The notes beneath the pieces are model-generated. The model searched no databases, was not told the origin of the DNA, and was given only the letters and a program-made list of their open reading frames with translations. A stretch of 64,000 nt of DNA from Alphaproteobacteria bacterium. Its GTDB lineage: Bacteria > Pseudomonadota > Alphaproteobacteria > Ferrovibrionales > Ferrovibrionaceae. The number at the start of each line of letters is the position of its first letter. The first letter of the stretch is position 1. The stretch spans positions 682,001 to 746,000 of the forward strand of contig JAFKFH010000004.1 of the NCBI GenBank assembly GCA_017307375.1, read 5' to 3'. The translations under genes and the position numbers were made by a program. Positions 1 to 8,372 of the stretch are shown here, piece after piece.

Positions 1-153
1 CGCGCGTCGAGCCTCGGCGTCGCCGATGCCGGCAAGGCGGCGAGTGCGCTGTGGCCGAAGCTGTCGGCCGTGCAGCAATCCGATGCGCAGGCCATGGCGA
101 CCGGCCGCAAACCGCTGCCCTGCGAATGGGAAACGGTCGTCGGCCGGTCGTAG
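1..153 (+). CDS. C-terminal fragment of an unrecognised protein (5' end outside window)
   Basis: The first plus-strand frame is open from the left edge and ends at TAG 151-153, giving about 50 residues that end in ETVVGRS. The codon positions are GC-rich in the way expected of a real gene here. The stop lies 10 bp before the stop of the convergent AtzH-like gene, which fits a normal convergent gene end. No domain can be named from so short a tail. Confidence 0.45.
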   Translation, partial: RASSLGVADAGKAASALWPKLSAVQQSDAQAMATGRKPLPCEWETVVGRS

Positions 154-163
154 CCGCCCTGGA

Positions 164-541
164 TCAGCCGATCAGGCTGACATGGGCGGCGACCACGCGC
201 CAGCCATCGGGTGTGCGCATCCATGTCTGGCTCTGCCGGCCGGTCTTCGGGCTGCCGTCGCGCTGAAACTCGGTATTCGCGGTCGCGAAATCGCGGCCGT
301 AGGTGGTGATGACCGTATTCCAGATCCGGCGGGCCAGTCCCGCCGGCGAACGGCCGGCGCGGAAGGCCGCGATCTCGGCATAGCCGTAGAGATTCTCGCC
401 CACGCCATAGCGCAGCGTGCGCGTATCGTTCCAGAACAACTCGTCGAGTACGGCGACGTCGTTCTCGACCAGCGCCTTTTCGTAGCGGGCGAAGGCCGCC
501 TCGACCTCGGCCTTGACCTCGGGGATATCGATCTCAGGCAT
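164..541 (-). CDS. atzH: AtzH-like (HpxZ/DUF3225) protein, 1,3-dicarboxyurea-type amidohydrolase candidate
   Basis: This is a 125-residue SnoaL/NTF2-like protein of the AtzH/HpxZ family (DUF3225), a usual length for that family. It opens with an acidic helix ([20 protein letters not shown]), followed by the conserved [11 protein letters not shown] and [14 protein letters not shown] segments and a C-terminal [19 protein letters not shown]. Start 541 was chosen over an ATG at 556 because GGAG lies about 7 bases upstream. It overlaps the end of atzE by 8 bp. AtzH of Pseudomonas sp. ADP is reported as a decarboxylating amidohydrolase that converts 1,3-dicarboxyurea to allophanate. Placement directly behind atzG-atzE and in the same run as atzF supports that role. 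HpxZ relatives occur in oxalurate pathways, so oxalurate-type ureides remain an alternative. Confidence 0.85.
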   Translation of the reverse strand: MPEIDIPEVKAEVEAAFARYEKALVENDVAVLDELFWNDTRTLRYGVGENLYGYAEIAAFRAGRSPAGLARRIWNTVITTYGRDFATANTEFQRDGSPKTGRQSQTWMRTPDGWRVVAAHVSLIG

Positions 542-1919
542 GGGCGATCTCCGCAACCGGGGCGGCGCAGATGCCGCGGGTTTCGAGTTCGGCGGCGACG
601 CGCAGCGCCCGGTCCTCGGCCCACGGCGCGGCGATGACCTGGACCCCGACGGGCAGGCCGCCGGCGGACTTCAGCGGCACCGCCACCACCGGCAGCCCGA
701 TGAACGAGATCGGCTGGGTGAAGATGCCCAGCGAAGCGCGCACCGGCACCGTCTGGCCGTCGATCACCATCGTCTGCTGGTCGACGGCCGGAGCCGCGCA
801 GGGCGTCGCCGGCGCCAGGATGATGTCGACCGCCGTGAACAGCTTGGCCACTTCGGCCTGGTACCAGCGCCGGAAGCGCTGGGCCTGCACATACCAAGTG
901 GCCGGCGCCAGCGCATTGGCGAGGAAGCGATCGCGGGTTTCCGGGTCGAAATCGCCCGGCCGCGCCTTCAGCCGCGCCAAATGGAGGTTTGCCCCTTCGG
1001 CGGCGGTGATGACGAACGCGGCTGCCCGCGCGCGCGCGGCTTCCGGAATTTCGATCCGGGTCGTCGCCCCCAGCGCCGCGGCGACACGCGACACCGCGCC
1101 GAGCGCATCGGCATCGGCGCCGCGCGTGAAGTAGCCGTCGGCCACGGCGATGCGCAAGCCTTCGGCACCACGCGCAAGCAGACCGGAAACCGGTTCCGCC
1201 GGCCGTACCGTGCAGACCGGATCGTCGGCGTCCGGTCCCTGCATCGCGTCGTAGGCGGCGGCGAGATCGGCTGAGGACCGGGCGATCGGCCCGAGATGGT
1301 CGAGGCTGCCGACGAACATGAAGCTGCCGGCGCGGGTCAGCCGGCCGTAGGTCGGCTTCAGCCCGAAGCAGCCGCACAGCGCCGACGGCACCCGGATCGA
1401 GCCGTTGGTGTCCGACCCCAGCGCCAGCGGCACCATCCCCGCCGCCACCGCCGCGCCCGACCCGGACGACGACCCCCCGGTCATCCGCGAGGGATCGTGC
1501 GGGTTGCGGCAATGGCCGTAATGGGCGTTCCGGCCGCTGAAGTCATAGGCATACTCGCCCATCGCCAACGTGCCGACCAGCACGGCACCGGCCGCCTCCA
1601 GCCGGCGCACCAGCGCGCCGTCGCGGCCAGCCGGGGGCAGGTCACGATTGATCTTCGAGCCGGCCAGGGTCGGCAACCCGGCGACGTCGATAAGGTTCTT
1701 GACGGCAAAGGGCACGCCGGCCAGCGGGCCCACATCCTGGCCGGCGGCAATGGCGGCATCCAGGCGGTCGGCGCGGGCACGGGCGCGATCGGCCAGCGTG
1801 TCGACCACGGCATTGACGACCGGGTTGACCTCGGCGATCCGGCGCAGGGCATTCTCGGTGACGCTGCGGGCGCTGACCTCGCCGCGGCGGACGGCGCGGG
1901 CAATGGTGGTCGCCTTCAT
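534..1919 (-). CDS. atzE: AtzE-type amidase, 1-carboxybiuret hydrolase large subunit
   Basis: This 461-residue amidase-signature enzyme has the Ser-cisSer-Lys triad visible as K74 ([11 protein letters not shown]), S150 (GGSSSGSG) and S174 ([10 protein letters not shown]). The 24-residue spacing of the two serines is normal for the family. AtzE with its small partner AtzG deaminates 1-carboxybiuret to 1,3-dicarboxyurea in the cytoplasm during cyanuric acid breakdown. The start at 1919 gives an ATGA overlap with the stop of atzG. An in-frame opening further upstream runs through atzG and is not used. Related GatA-like amidases could act on other ureides such as oxalurate, but the atzG-E-H order plus atzF in the same transcript favours the carboxybiuret reaction. 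Confidence 0.9.
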   Translation of the reverse strand: MKATTIARAVRRGEVSARSVTENALRRIAEVNPVVNAVVDTLADRARARADRLDAAIAAGQDVGPLAGVPFAVKNLIDVAGLPTLAGSKINRDLPPAGRDGALVRRLEAAGAVLVGTLAMGEYAYDFSGRNAHYGHCRNPHDPSRMTGGSSSGSGAAVAAGMVPLALGSDTNGSIRVPSALCGCFGLKPTYGRLTRAGSFMFVGSLDHLGPIARSSADLAAAYDAMQGPDADDPVCTVRPAEPVSGLLARGAEGLRIAVADGYFTRGADADALGAVSRVAAALGATTRIEIPEAARARAAAFVITAAEGANLHLARLKARPGDFDPETRDRFLANALAPATWYVQAQRFRRWYQAEVAKLFTAVDIILAPATPCAAPAVDQQTMVIDGQTVPVRASLGIFTQPISFIGLPVVAVPLKSAGGLPVGVQVIAAPWAEDRALRVAAELETRGICAAPVAEIAHA

Positions 1920-2095
1920 GCCGTGAACACCGGGGCGGCTTCGACGTCGTCGGGCATCGGGAATTCGGCGACTTGGCGCGCAACGGCGGCCAGGCGCTCC
2001 AGATTCTCGATTACGCCGGGGCGGCAGGCTTCGTCGATTTCGAGGCCGACCAGGCTTGCGGCCTGGTCGAGATAGGTTGACGCATCGAACGCCAT
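1916..2095 (-). CDS. atzG: AtzG-like (DUF4089) small subunit of the AtzE amidase
   Basis: This is a 59-residue GatC-like protein with the pattern DQAASLVGLEID followed by PGVIENLERLAAVARQVAEFPMPDD, typical of the AtzG/DUF4089 family that wraps around and stabilises AtzE. The start at 2095 has GAGGAG about 10 bases upstream; an ATG at 2113 would overlap the upstream ATPase gene and has no better site. Its stop overlaps the atzE start as ATGA, indicating translational coupling, which suits a two-subunit complex made in fixed ratio. Small size makes it easy to miss. Confidence 0.85.
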   Translation of the reverse strand: MAFDASTYLDQAASLVGLEIDEACRPGVIENLERLAAVARQVAEFPMPDDVEAAPVFTA

Positions 2096-2109
2096 GGGTC
2101 GTCTTCTCC

Positions 2110-3075
2110 TCACGCGAAATGGCAGGCGGCGAGATGGCCCGGCCCGACCGGCGACAGGCGGGGCATCGAATCGGCACAGGCCGGCCTGCCGTCCGGGCAG
2201 CGGCCGAAAAAGCGGCAGACCTTCGGGTCGGGGTTGATCGGGCTGCGCGGTTCGCCGCCCAGCCGCGGCCGTGGCCCCGGCGGTTCGAGCGTCAGTTCCG
2301 GCACGGCCGACAACAGGGCACGGGTGTAGGGATGGGCCGGCCGGCCAAGCACCTCGGCGGTAGGCCCCTGTTCGACGATCTTGCCGAGATACATCACAAT
2401 CACCCGATCGCAGATCAGCCGCACCACATTGATATCGTGGCTGACGAACAGATAGGACAGGCCGAGCCGCTGGCGCAGGTCCATCAGCAGCTTGAGGATC
2501 ACGACCTGGACCGACACGTCAAGCGCCGCGGTCGGTTCGTCGAGGATCAGCAGGCGCGGTTCGACCGCGATCGCCCGCGCGATGCCGACCCGCGCCTTCT
2601 GCCCGCCCGAAAGCTGGTGGGGGAAGCGACCGAGCAGCGCGCGCGGAATGCCCGTGGCATCGGCCAGTTCCTCGACCCGCTGCTGCAAGGCGGTGCCGCG
2701 CAGGCCCCGCAGCCGGCGCAGCGGTGCTGCAATCGCCTCGAACGCGGTATAGCGCGGATTGATCGATTCACCGGCATCCTGGAAGACCATCTGGATCGCC
2801 GCACGCTCGGGCCGGCGGGCGAAGCCGCGTGCCTTCATCCCCGCCAGGTCGGTATCGCCGAAATGGATCGCGCCGGCGGTCGGGTCGTGCAGCCGGGCCA
2901 GCAGACGCACCAGGGTCGACTTGCCGCAGCCTGACTCGCCGACCAGGCCGACGGTTTCGCCCGGCGCGATCGAGAAGCTGACGTCGTCGACGGCGTGGAG
3001 CTGGCCGCGGGCCTTGCCGCCGCCGCCGACGGGGTAGATTTTCTGCAGGTTGATGACGTCAAGCAGCGCGGTCAT
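2110..3075 (-). CDS. Dipeptide/oligopeptide-type ABC importer ATPase (DppF/OppF-like)
   Basis: This 321-residue ATPase has Walker [10 protein letters not shown] (about 46-54), Q-loop MVFQD, signature LSGGQ followed by KARVGIARA, Walker B LLILDEPTAALD and the H-loop SHD. A Cys-containing oligopeptide-ABC C-terminal segment (CRFFGRC) is present. It energises uptake together with the DppD-like ATPase, overlapping it by an ATGA junction. Position directly ahead of atzG suggests the cargo is a ureide or amide feeding AtzEGH/AtzF rather than a peptide. This family often carries non-peptide cargo. Confidence 0.92.
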   Translation of the reverse strand: MTALLDVINLQKIYPVGGGGKARGQLHAVDDVSFSIAPGETVGLVGESGCGKSTLVRLLARLHDPTAGAIHFGDTDLAGMKARGFARRPERAAIQMVFQDAGESINPRYTAFEAIAAPLRRLRGLRGTALQQRVEELADATGIPRALLGRFPHQLSGGQKARVGIARAIAVEPRLLILDEPTAALDVSVQVVILKLLMDLRQRLGLSYLFVSHDINVVRLICDRVIVMYLGKIVEQGPTAEVLGRPAHPYTRALLSAVPELTLEPPGPRPRLGGEPRSPINPDPKVCRFFGRCPDGRPACADSMPRLSPVGPGHLAACHFA

Positions 3076-4034
3076 AGCGGATTCCAGCAGGCAGCATCAT
3101 GCAGGGGGCCGGGCGGGATCGGCGGCAGGCTGCCGGCGCAGTCGTCGCGTCGCCGGTCGCACCGGCCGGCAAACCGGCAGACGCCGGCGGCCGCGCGGCG
3201 CAGGTCGGGCAACTCGCCGGGGATGGCCGCCAGGTCGCCGAGGGCAATGCCCGGGCGCGGCGTCGCGGCCAGCAGCCGCGCCGTGTAGGGATGGCGGGGG
3301 GCTGCCAGCAACTCGGCGACCGGGCCGCTCTCGACCACGTGGCCGGCATGCATGACGACGACCCGATCGCAATATTCCGAGGCCAGCGCCAGGTCGTGGG
3401 TGATCAGCAGCGTCGCCATCTGGCGCTCGCGCGCCAGGTCGCGCACCAGGTCCATCGCGACGGCCTGGGTCGTCACGTCGAGGCCGGTGGTCGGTTCGTC
3501 GGCGATCAGCAGCGACGGTGCGCAGGCCAGCGCGATGGCGATCATCACCCGCTGGCACATGCCGCCCGACAGTTCGAACGGATAGGCGCGCGACCGCCGC
3601 GCCGGATCGGGGATGCCGACCTGGGCCAGCAGCCGCACCGCCTCGGCCGGCGCGTCGGCCCGGCGGATATTGCCGTGCCGCAACAGCACGTCGGCAATCT
3701 GGGTGCCGATGCGGCGGATCGGATTGAGCGCGGCCCGCGGGTTCTGGAAGATCATCGACATCTCGCGGCCGCGCAGATCCTCGATCTCGCGTTCGCTCGC
3801 CTCGGTCAGGTCGATGCCGTCGAAGACGATGCGGCCGCCGGTCACCTGCCCGGCCGGGTCCAGGATGCCCATGGCGGCATAGGCGGTCACCGACTTGCCC
3901 GAGCCGGATTCGCCGACCAGCGCGACGGTCTCGCCGCGAGCGATGCTGAACGAGACGGTTTCCAGCGCCCGGACGATGCCGCCGCGGGTACGGAAAGCCA
4001 CCGACAGGTTCTCGACGCGTAGCAGTTCGCTCAT
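3072..4034 (-). CDS. Dipeptide/oligopeptide-type ABC importer ATPase (DppD/OppD-like)
   Basis: This 320-residue ATPase has Walker A GESGSGKSV, Q-loop MIFQNPRAALNPI, a signature LSGGM followed by CQRVMIAIALA, and Walker [15 protein letters not shown]. The oligopeptide C-terminal extension includes CRFAGRC. The variant LSGGM signature is usual for DppD proteins. Its start lies 4 bp after the stop of the DppC-like permease, and its stop overlaps the next ATPase start. It forms the second nucleotide-binding subunit of the five-gene importer at 2110-7513. Confidence 0.92.
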   Translation of the reverse strand: MSELLRVENLSVAFRTRGGIVRALETVSFSIARGETVALVGESGSGKSVTAYAAMGILDPAGQVTGGRIVFDGIDLTEASEREIEDLRGREMSMIFQNPRAALNPIRRIGTQIADVLLRHGNIRRADAPAEAVRLLAQVGIPDPARRSRAYPFELSGGMCQRVMIAIALACAPSLLIADEPTTGLDVTTQAVAMDLVRDLARERQMATLLITHDLALASEYCDRVVVMHAGHVVESGPVAELLAAPRHPYTARLLAATPRPGIALGDLAAIPGELPDLRRAAAGVCRFAGRCDRRRDDCAGSLPPIPPGPLHDAACWNPL

Positions 4035-4038
4035 CCGA

Positions 4039-4884
4039 TCAGCTCCGCCGCCGGGGGTCGACGATGTCGCGCAAGGCGTCGCCGAGCAGGTTGAAGCAGA
4101 ACACGGCCAGCATCAGGACGAGGCCCGGGAACAAGGCGACCCACCATTCGCCCGAAATCATCAGCCCCGCGCCTTCGGCGACCATGATCCCCCATTCCGG
4201 GGTCGGGGGCCTTACCCCCAGGCCGATGAACGAGAGCCCGGCGGCATTCAGGATCGCATAGCCCATGGTCAGAGAGGCCTGCACCATCATGATCGGCAGG
4301 ATGTTGGGCAGCAACTGGCCGAACAGGATCGCCGTCTCGCCGTCGCCCGACAGCCGCGCTGCCTCGATGAACCCGGCAGATTTGCGCTGGGCGGTTTCGG
4401 CCCGGGCGACGCGGACGTACAGCGGGAAGTTGATGATCGCGGTCGCCAGCACGATGTTGGTCACCGTATTGCCCAGCGCGGCGACGATGCCCATCGCCAG
4501 CACGAACAGCGGGAAGGCCATGATCGTGTCGACCAGCCGGCCGATCGCCTGGTCGGTCGCGCCGCCCAGGAATCCGGCGGCCAGCCCCGCCAGCGTGCCG
4601 AAGGCAAAGGCCAGGATGACCGACGAGACCGCGATCGCCATGTCGAGCCGGGTGGCGACCAGGACGCGCGAGAAGATGTCGCGCCCCAGCGCATCGGTTC
4701 CGAACCAGTGGCGCAGCGACGGTGGTTGCAGCGCGCGGGCGGCATCGGAGGCAAAGGGGTCATAGGGCGCCAGCGAGGGCCCCAGCAGCGCCGCCAGCAC
4801 GAAGAAGACGAACAGCCCGGCGGCGCCCAGCGTGACCGGATTTTCGGTCAGCACGTGGCGGACATGGCGCAGCGTCTCGTTCAT
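4039..4884 (-). CDS. Dipeptide-type ABC importer permease (DppC/OppC-like)
   Basis: This 281-residue inner-membrane permease has an N-terminal membrane helix (about 19-40, LGAAGLFVFFVLAALLG). The OppC-type segment HWFGTDALGRDIFSRVLVATR follows, and then a five-helix core with the EAA-loop motif EAARLSGDGETAILFGQLLPN. The C-terminus is the typical RDIVDPRRRS. The start overlaps the stop of the DppB-like gene as ATGA. Together they form the translocation channel of the importer encoded with atzG-E-H. Confidence 0.92.
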   Translation of the reverse strand: MNETLRHVRHVLTENPVTLGAAGLFVFFVLAALLGPSLAPYDPFASDAARALQPPSLRHWFGTDALGRDIFSRVLVATRLDMAIAVSSVILAFAFGTLAGLAAGFLGGATDQAIGRLVDTIMAFPLFVLAMGIVAALGNTVTNIVLATAIINFPLYVRVARAETAQRKSAGFIEAARLSGDGETAILFGQLLPNILPIMMVQASLTMGYAILNAAGLSFIGLGVRPPTPEWGIMVAEGAGLMISGEWWVALFPGLVLMLAVFCFNLLGDALRDIVDPRRRS

Positions 4885-5894
4885 GCCGCCGGCTCCAGCC
4901 GCGGATCGATGATGCCGTAGAGCAGGTCGATCGACAGGTTCAGCACGACGTAGAGCAGCGCCATGGTCAGCACGAAACCCTGGATCGGGGCATAGTCGGC
5001 CGCGATCAGCGCCTCGATCGCGTAGGAGCCGATGCCCGGCCAGGCAAACACCTTCTCGACCAGGACATTGGCGCCCAGCAGGAACGAGAACACCATGCCG
5101 AGGGTGGTGACGACCGGCAGCATCGCGTTCCTGAAGGCGTAGGCGAAGACGACGGTGCCACCCGACAGGCCGCTGGCCCGCGCCGTGCGGATGAAGTCGG
5201 CCGACAGCACTGCGAGCATCGAGGCCCGCGTCATCCGCGCCAGCGGCGCCAGGGTGAAGATCGCCAGCGTCGCCGCCGGCAGGACGAGTTGTCCTGCGGC
5301 GGCGACGAAGGTTTCGGCATCGCCGGCCAGCAGGCTGTCGACGAGATAGAGGCCGGTGCGGTCGGGCGGGCTGGAGAAGAACGCATCGAGCCGCCCGAGC
5401 GGCGCCGGCGACCAGCCGAGCAGGAAATAGAAGACGTAGACCAGTACCAGCCCGGTGAAGAACGTCGGCATCGAGACGCCGAGGGTGACGATCACCCGGC
5501 AGAGGTGATCGACCCAGGAATTGGGCCGGGTCGCGGCGAGAATGCCGAGCGGCAGCGCAATCGCCAGGCTGATGACGAGGCCGAGCAAGGTAAGCTCGAG
5601 CGACGCCGGCAGCCGGCTGGCCAGTTCGACCAGCACCGGCCGGCCGGTCGAAAGCGACTGCCCGAGGTCGCCGCGCAGCAGATCGCCGACATAGCGGACG
5701 AACTGCTCCGGCAGGCTGCGATCGAGGCCGAGCGCCGTGCGGATCTCGGCGATCGCCTTGGCATCGGCGTTGGGGCCGGCGAAATAGGCGGCGGGGTCGC
5801 CGGGCAGGGCCCGGGTCAGCACGAAGGTCACCACGACCACGCCGATCACGCTGGGAATGGCGGCGGCGAGCCTTCGTCCGATCAGGGTCAGCAT
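4881..5894 (-). CDS. Dipeptide-type ABC importer permease (DppB/OppB-like)
   Basis: This 337-residue permease opens with the family hallmark of one helix followed by FVLTRALPGDPAAYFAG. It has multiple membrane segments and the EAA-loop segment DFIRTARASGLSGGTVVFAYAFRN. The end, LLYGIIDPRLEPA, is typical of DppB proteins. It lies 17 bp after the binding-protein gene and is coupled by ATGA to the DppC partner. Nothing in the sequence fixes the cargo. Confidence 0.92.
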   Translation of the reverse strand: MLTLIGRRLAAAIPSVIGVVVVTFVLTRALPGDPAAYFAGPNADAKAIAEIRTALGLDRSLPEQFVRYVGDLLRGDLGQSLSTGRPVLVELASRLPASLELTLLGLVISLAIALPLGILAATRPNSWVDHLCRVIVTLGVSMPTFFTGLVLVYVFYFLLGWSPAPLGRLDAFFSSPPDRTGLYLVDSLLAGDAETFVAAAGQLVLPAATLAIFTLAPLARMTRASMLAVLSADFIRTARASGLSGGTVVFAYAFRNAMLPVVTTLGMVFSFLLGANVLVEKVFAWPGIGSYAIEALIAADYAPIQGFVLTMALLYVVLNLSIDLLYGIIDPRLEPAA

Positions 5895-5911
5895 CGGCGG
5901 CCCCTCCCCGT

Positions 5912-7513
5912 TCAGTTCTTCACCAGCTGGCGGAAATCGAGCTGGCGATGGAACCAGTACTTGTAGCCGGTGATGTTCTTCTGGAAGCCGACGTCCATGA
6001 ACTGCTGATAGAGCGGGACGCGCGGCACTTCCGTCATCGCCATCTGGATGAAGCCCTTCACCGCGCCCTCGTACTTCGCCGTGTCGTCCTCGTAGCGGGC
6101 GGCGTCGATGAACTTGTCCATCGCCGGGTTCTGGTAGCCCATGGTGTTGAAGGTTCCGTTCTGGCTGTGATAGCCCCAGTAGAACCAGTAGTCGGGGAAG
6201 TTGAGCCAGCCGCCGAACGACGCGATGTGGATCGGCAGGTCCTTCTTGGCCAGCGCGCCGCGCCAGTTGGCACCCGGCACCTTGTTGATCGTCGTCTTGA
6301 CCCCTGCCTGGGCCAGCGATTCCTGCAGCAGCACCGCAGCCGGTTCCGAGACGGTGGCATCGCCCAGGTCGATCGATATCGTCGATTCGAAGCCGTTGGG
6401 GAACCCGGCCTCGGCGAGCAGCGCCCGCGCCTTGGCGATATCGGTCTTATAGGGGAAAGGCTGTGGCCAGGCAGCCGTCTTCGGCTCGCCGCTCGGTGCG
6501 CCGAACATCGGCACCCCGCGACCGTAGACGGCGGTCTTCATGATCGCCTCGTAGGGAATCGCATAGGCCAGGGCCTGACGGACCTTGACGTTGTCGAACG
6601 GCGCCTGCTTGACCGCGAAGCCGACATAGAGCAGCGAGTTCTCGACCGGGACGCCGACGATCCGATACTTGCCCGAGGCGGAAATCTCGGCGGCGTCCTT
6701 GGGCGGCAGGTCGATCGAGATGTCGGCGTCGCCTTTTTCCATCAAGGCGCGGCGGTTGCCGGCCGACGGGACTTCGCGCAGGATCACGCGCTTCATCGCC
6801 GGCAGCGGCCCGTTCTTCCATTCGTCGAACCGGGTGTAGACGGTCTCCTGCCCCGGCGTCCATTTCTCCAGCTTGAAGGCGCCGCCCGCGGCGACGTTGT
6901 TCTTCAGCCAGTCGAGCGCCCAGGGATCGGCCGCGGTCGCATGCTTCTTGGCGAGTTCCGAGTTGTAGATCGCCGCGACCGGCACGGCCATGTCGGGCAG
7001 AGTCAGCTTGTCCTTGAGCAGGAACTTGACCTTGAACGTGTAGTCGTCGATCACCTCGAACTGCTCGGGCTTGGTCAGCGACCCCGCGCTCATCTGGAAC
7101 GTCGGGAAGCCGCCGACCGACACCGCCCGGTCGAACGACCACTTCACATCCTTGGCCGTGACGGGACTGCCGTCGTGGAACGTCGTGCCCCGGCGCAGGT
7201 AGAAAGTGACCGACATGCCGTCCGGCGCGAACTCGTAGCGCTCGGCCAGTTCGCCGACGATCTTGGTGTAGTCGTAGGACAGCGTGCCGTCGGCAAGCGT
7301 CTTGGTCCCGAACGACACCAGCCGGTCATGCGTGTTCCACGACGCGACATAGGAACGAAAGCTGGTGCCGACGCCCTGGATATCCAGGTTGTTCGGACCG
7401 CTCTCCACCAGCACCAGCAAGGTATCCTTGCGCCCCTGCGCCGCGGCGGGCATGGCGGTTGCCACCCCAGCCGCCAGCATCGCCGCCGCCACCCACTTGC
7501 CCCCAGCCTGCAT
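5912..7513 (-). CDS. Periplasmic substrate-binding protein, SBP_bac_5 (dipeptide/nickel type)
   Basis: This 533-residue protein has a Sec signal (about 1-26, hydrophobic core then AAAQG) and a family 5 solute-binding fold. Recognisable segments are YEFAPDGMSVTFYLRRGTTF and KDVKWSFDRAVS near the N-terminal domain, and VRQALAYAIPYEAIM in the middle. It delivers cargo to the DppBCDF-like importer downstream. The start has a strong AAGGAGG about 6 bases upstream. The 169-bp gap before it carries a TTGTATGCAA motif, so this gene may have its own GntR-controlled promoter inside the longer run from atzF. Confidence 0.92.
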   Translation of the reverse strand: MQAGGKWVAAAMLAAGVATAMPAAAQGRKDTLLVLVESGPNNLDIQGVGTSFRSYVASWNTHDRLVSFGTKTLADGTLSYDYTKIVGELAERYEFAPDGMSVTFYLRRGTTFHDGSPVTAKDVKWSFDRAVSVGGFPTFQMSAGSLTKPEQFEVIDDYTFKVKFLLKDKLTLPDMAVPVAAIYNSELAKKHATAADPWALDWLKNNVAAGGAFKLEKWTPGQETVYTRFDEWKNGPLPAMKRVILREVPSAGNRRALMEKGDADISIDLPPKDAAEISASGKYRIVGVPVENSLLYVGFAVKQAPFDNVKVRQALAYAIPYEAIMKTAVYGRGVPMFGAPSGEPKTAAWPQPFPYKTDIAKARALLAEAGFPNGFESTISIDLGDATVSEPAAVLLQESLAQAGVKTTINKVPGANWRGALAKKDLPIHIASFGGWLNFPDYWFYWGYHSQNGTFNTMGYQNPAMDKFIDAARYEDDTAKYEGAVKGFIQMAMTEVPRVPLYQQFMDVGFQKNITGYKYWFHRQLDFRQLVKN

Positions 7514-7622
7514 TGTCGCCTCCTTGGCATGACCCCTGTCGGTAAATGGCTACGCAAGGGGCATGCCAACTTGCTGCGATGCGGCAAGTCTTTGAAAAAA
7601 GAAGGTTATTTTTCATGTTACG

Positions 7623-7632
7623 TTGTATGCAA
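7623..7632. promoter_or_regulatory. Candidate GntR operator, TTGTATGCAA
   Basis: The sequence is a near-palindrome, TTG and CAA arms around TATG, extended to GTTG-TATG-CAAC at 7622-7633. It lies 110 bp upstream of the binding-protein start in a short AT-rich stretch. The same 10-mer recurs at 7694 and, with one change, at 10266. Short TTG-type palindromes are plausible operators for FCD-type GntR regulators, and one is encoded next to it. The assignment is inference. Confidence 0.5.
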
Positions 7633-7682
7633 CAATACTGAATGGATGAGAATCAAGTCATCGATGATAAAATTTTAGGCAG

Positions 7683-8360
7683 CTATGTGCTCGTTGTATG
7701 CAATGTGGGTACGGCAGCCACGACCTCGTGGCTGGCATCCGAAACCACCAGTACATGATGCAGCATCGCGCGCTGCGCCTCGGCACCGTCGCCGCGAAGG
7801 ATGGCGCGCACCACCTGGTCATGCTCGTCCCATGACTTCTTGAGGCGGCCGGCAATGCGGAACTGGGCGCGGCGAAACGGCTGGATGCGGGTGCGGATCG
7901 CCTGGGCCGTCTCGGCCATGACGTGATTGTGGGCGCCCTGGTAGATCGCCGAATGGAATTCGAGGTTTATCTGGTCATAGGTTTCGCGGGCGCCGACATG
8001 CATCGCCTCGCCGGCGCGGGCATGGATCGCTTCGAGCGCCTGGCGCTCGCGTCCGGTCATGCGGACCGCAGCCAGCCGCGCGCAGACCGCCTCCATCTCG
8101 GCCATCGCCTCGAAGGCTTCGTCGAGCTCGGGGTTCGACAATTGCCGCACCTCCGCGCCGCGATGGGGCTTGATGTCGACAAGGCCGGTGACGACCAGCA
8201 GTTTCAGGGCCTCGCGCACCGGGGTGCGCGAGACCTGGAAGCGGGCGGCGAGCGTGGTTTCGTCGAGCTTGGCGCCGGGCGGCAGTTCGCCGGCGAGGAT
8301 GGCATCGGCAATCTGCTGCTTCAGCCGCTCCGCTAGGGTTGCTTTCGAGAATCGGGCCAT
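7683..8360 (-). CDS. GntR-family (FadR/FCD subfamily) transcriptional regulator
   Basis: This 225-residue regulator has an N-terminal winged helix (about 8-75) with the signature FQVSRTPVREALKLLVVTGLV and a C-terminal all-helical FCD ligand domain containing INLEFHSAIYQGAHN. FCD regulators bind small carboxylates, often with a metal. It lies 12 bp after atzF and ahead of the importer, so it most likely controls this ureide locus and responds to a pathway intermediate. Candidate operators are at 7623, 7694 (inside its own 3' end) and 10266. It resembles, over its whole length, the GntR at 40465-41142, which heads another dipeptide-type importer operon. Confidence 0.9.
   Translation of the reverse strand: MARFSKATLAERLKQQIADAILAGELPPGAKLDETTLAARFQVSRTPVREALKLLVVTGLVDIKPHRGAEVRQLSNPELDEAFEAMAEMEAVCARLAAVRMTGRERQALEAIHARAGEAMHVGARETYDQINLEFHSAIYQGAHNHVMAETAQAIRTRIQPFRRAQFRIAGRLKKSWDEHDQVVRAILRGDGAEAQRAMLHHVLVVSDASHEVVAAVPTLHTTST
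7694..7703. promoter_or_regulatory. Second candidate GntR operator, TTGTATGCAA
   Basis: This is an exact copy of the 10-mer at 7623, located 71 bases away and inside the last codons of the GntR gene. Paired identical sites about seven helical turns apart would allow looping or cooperative binding upstream of the importer genes. Because it is inside coding sequence, chance conservation cannot be excluded. Confidence 0.4.
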
Positions 8361-8372
8361 GGCGGCCGGACT

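Noticed and set aside
172-1512. Long open frame antisense/alternate to the AtzE amidase gene
   Set aside because: Its translation is Arg/Gly/Ala-rich with no domain and mirrors the codon pattern of the real amidase gene in another frame.
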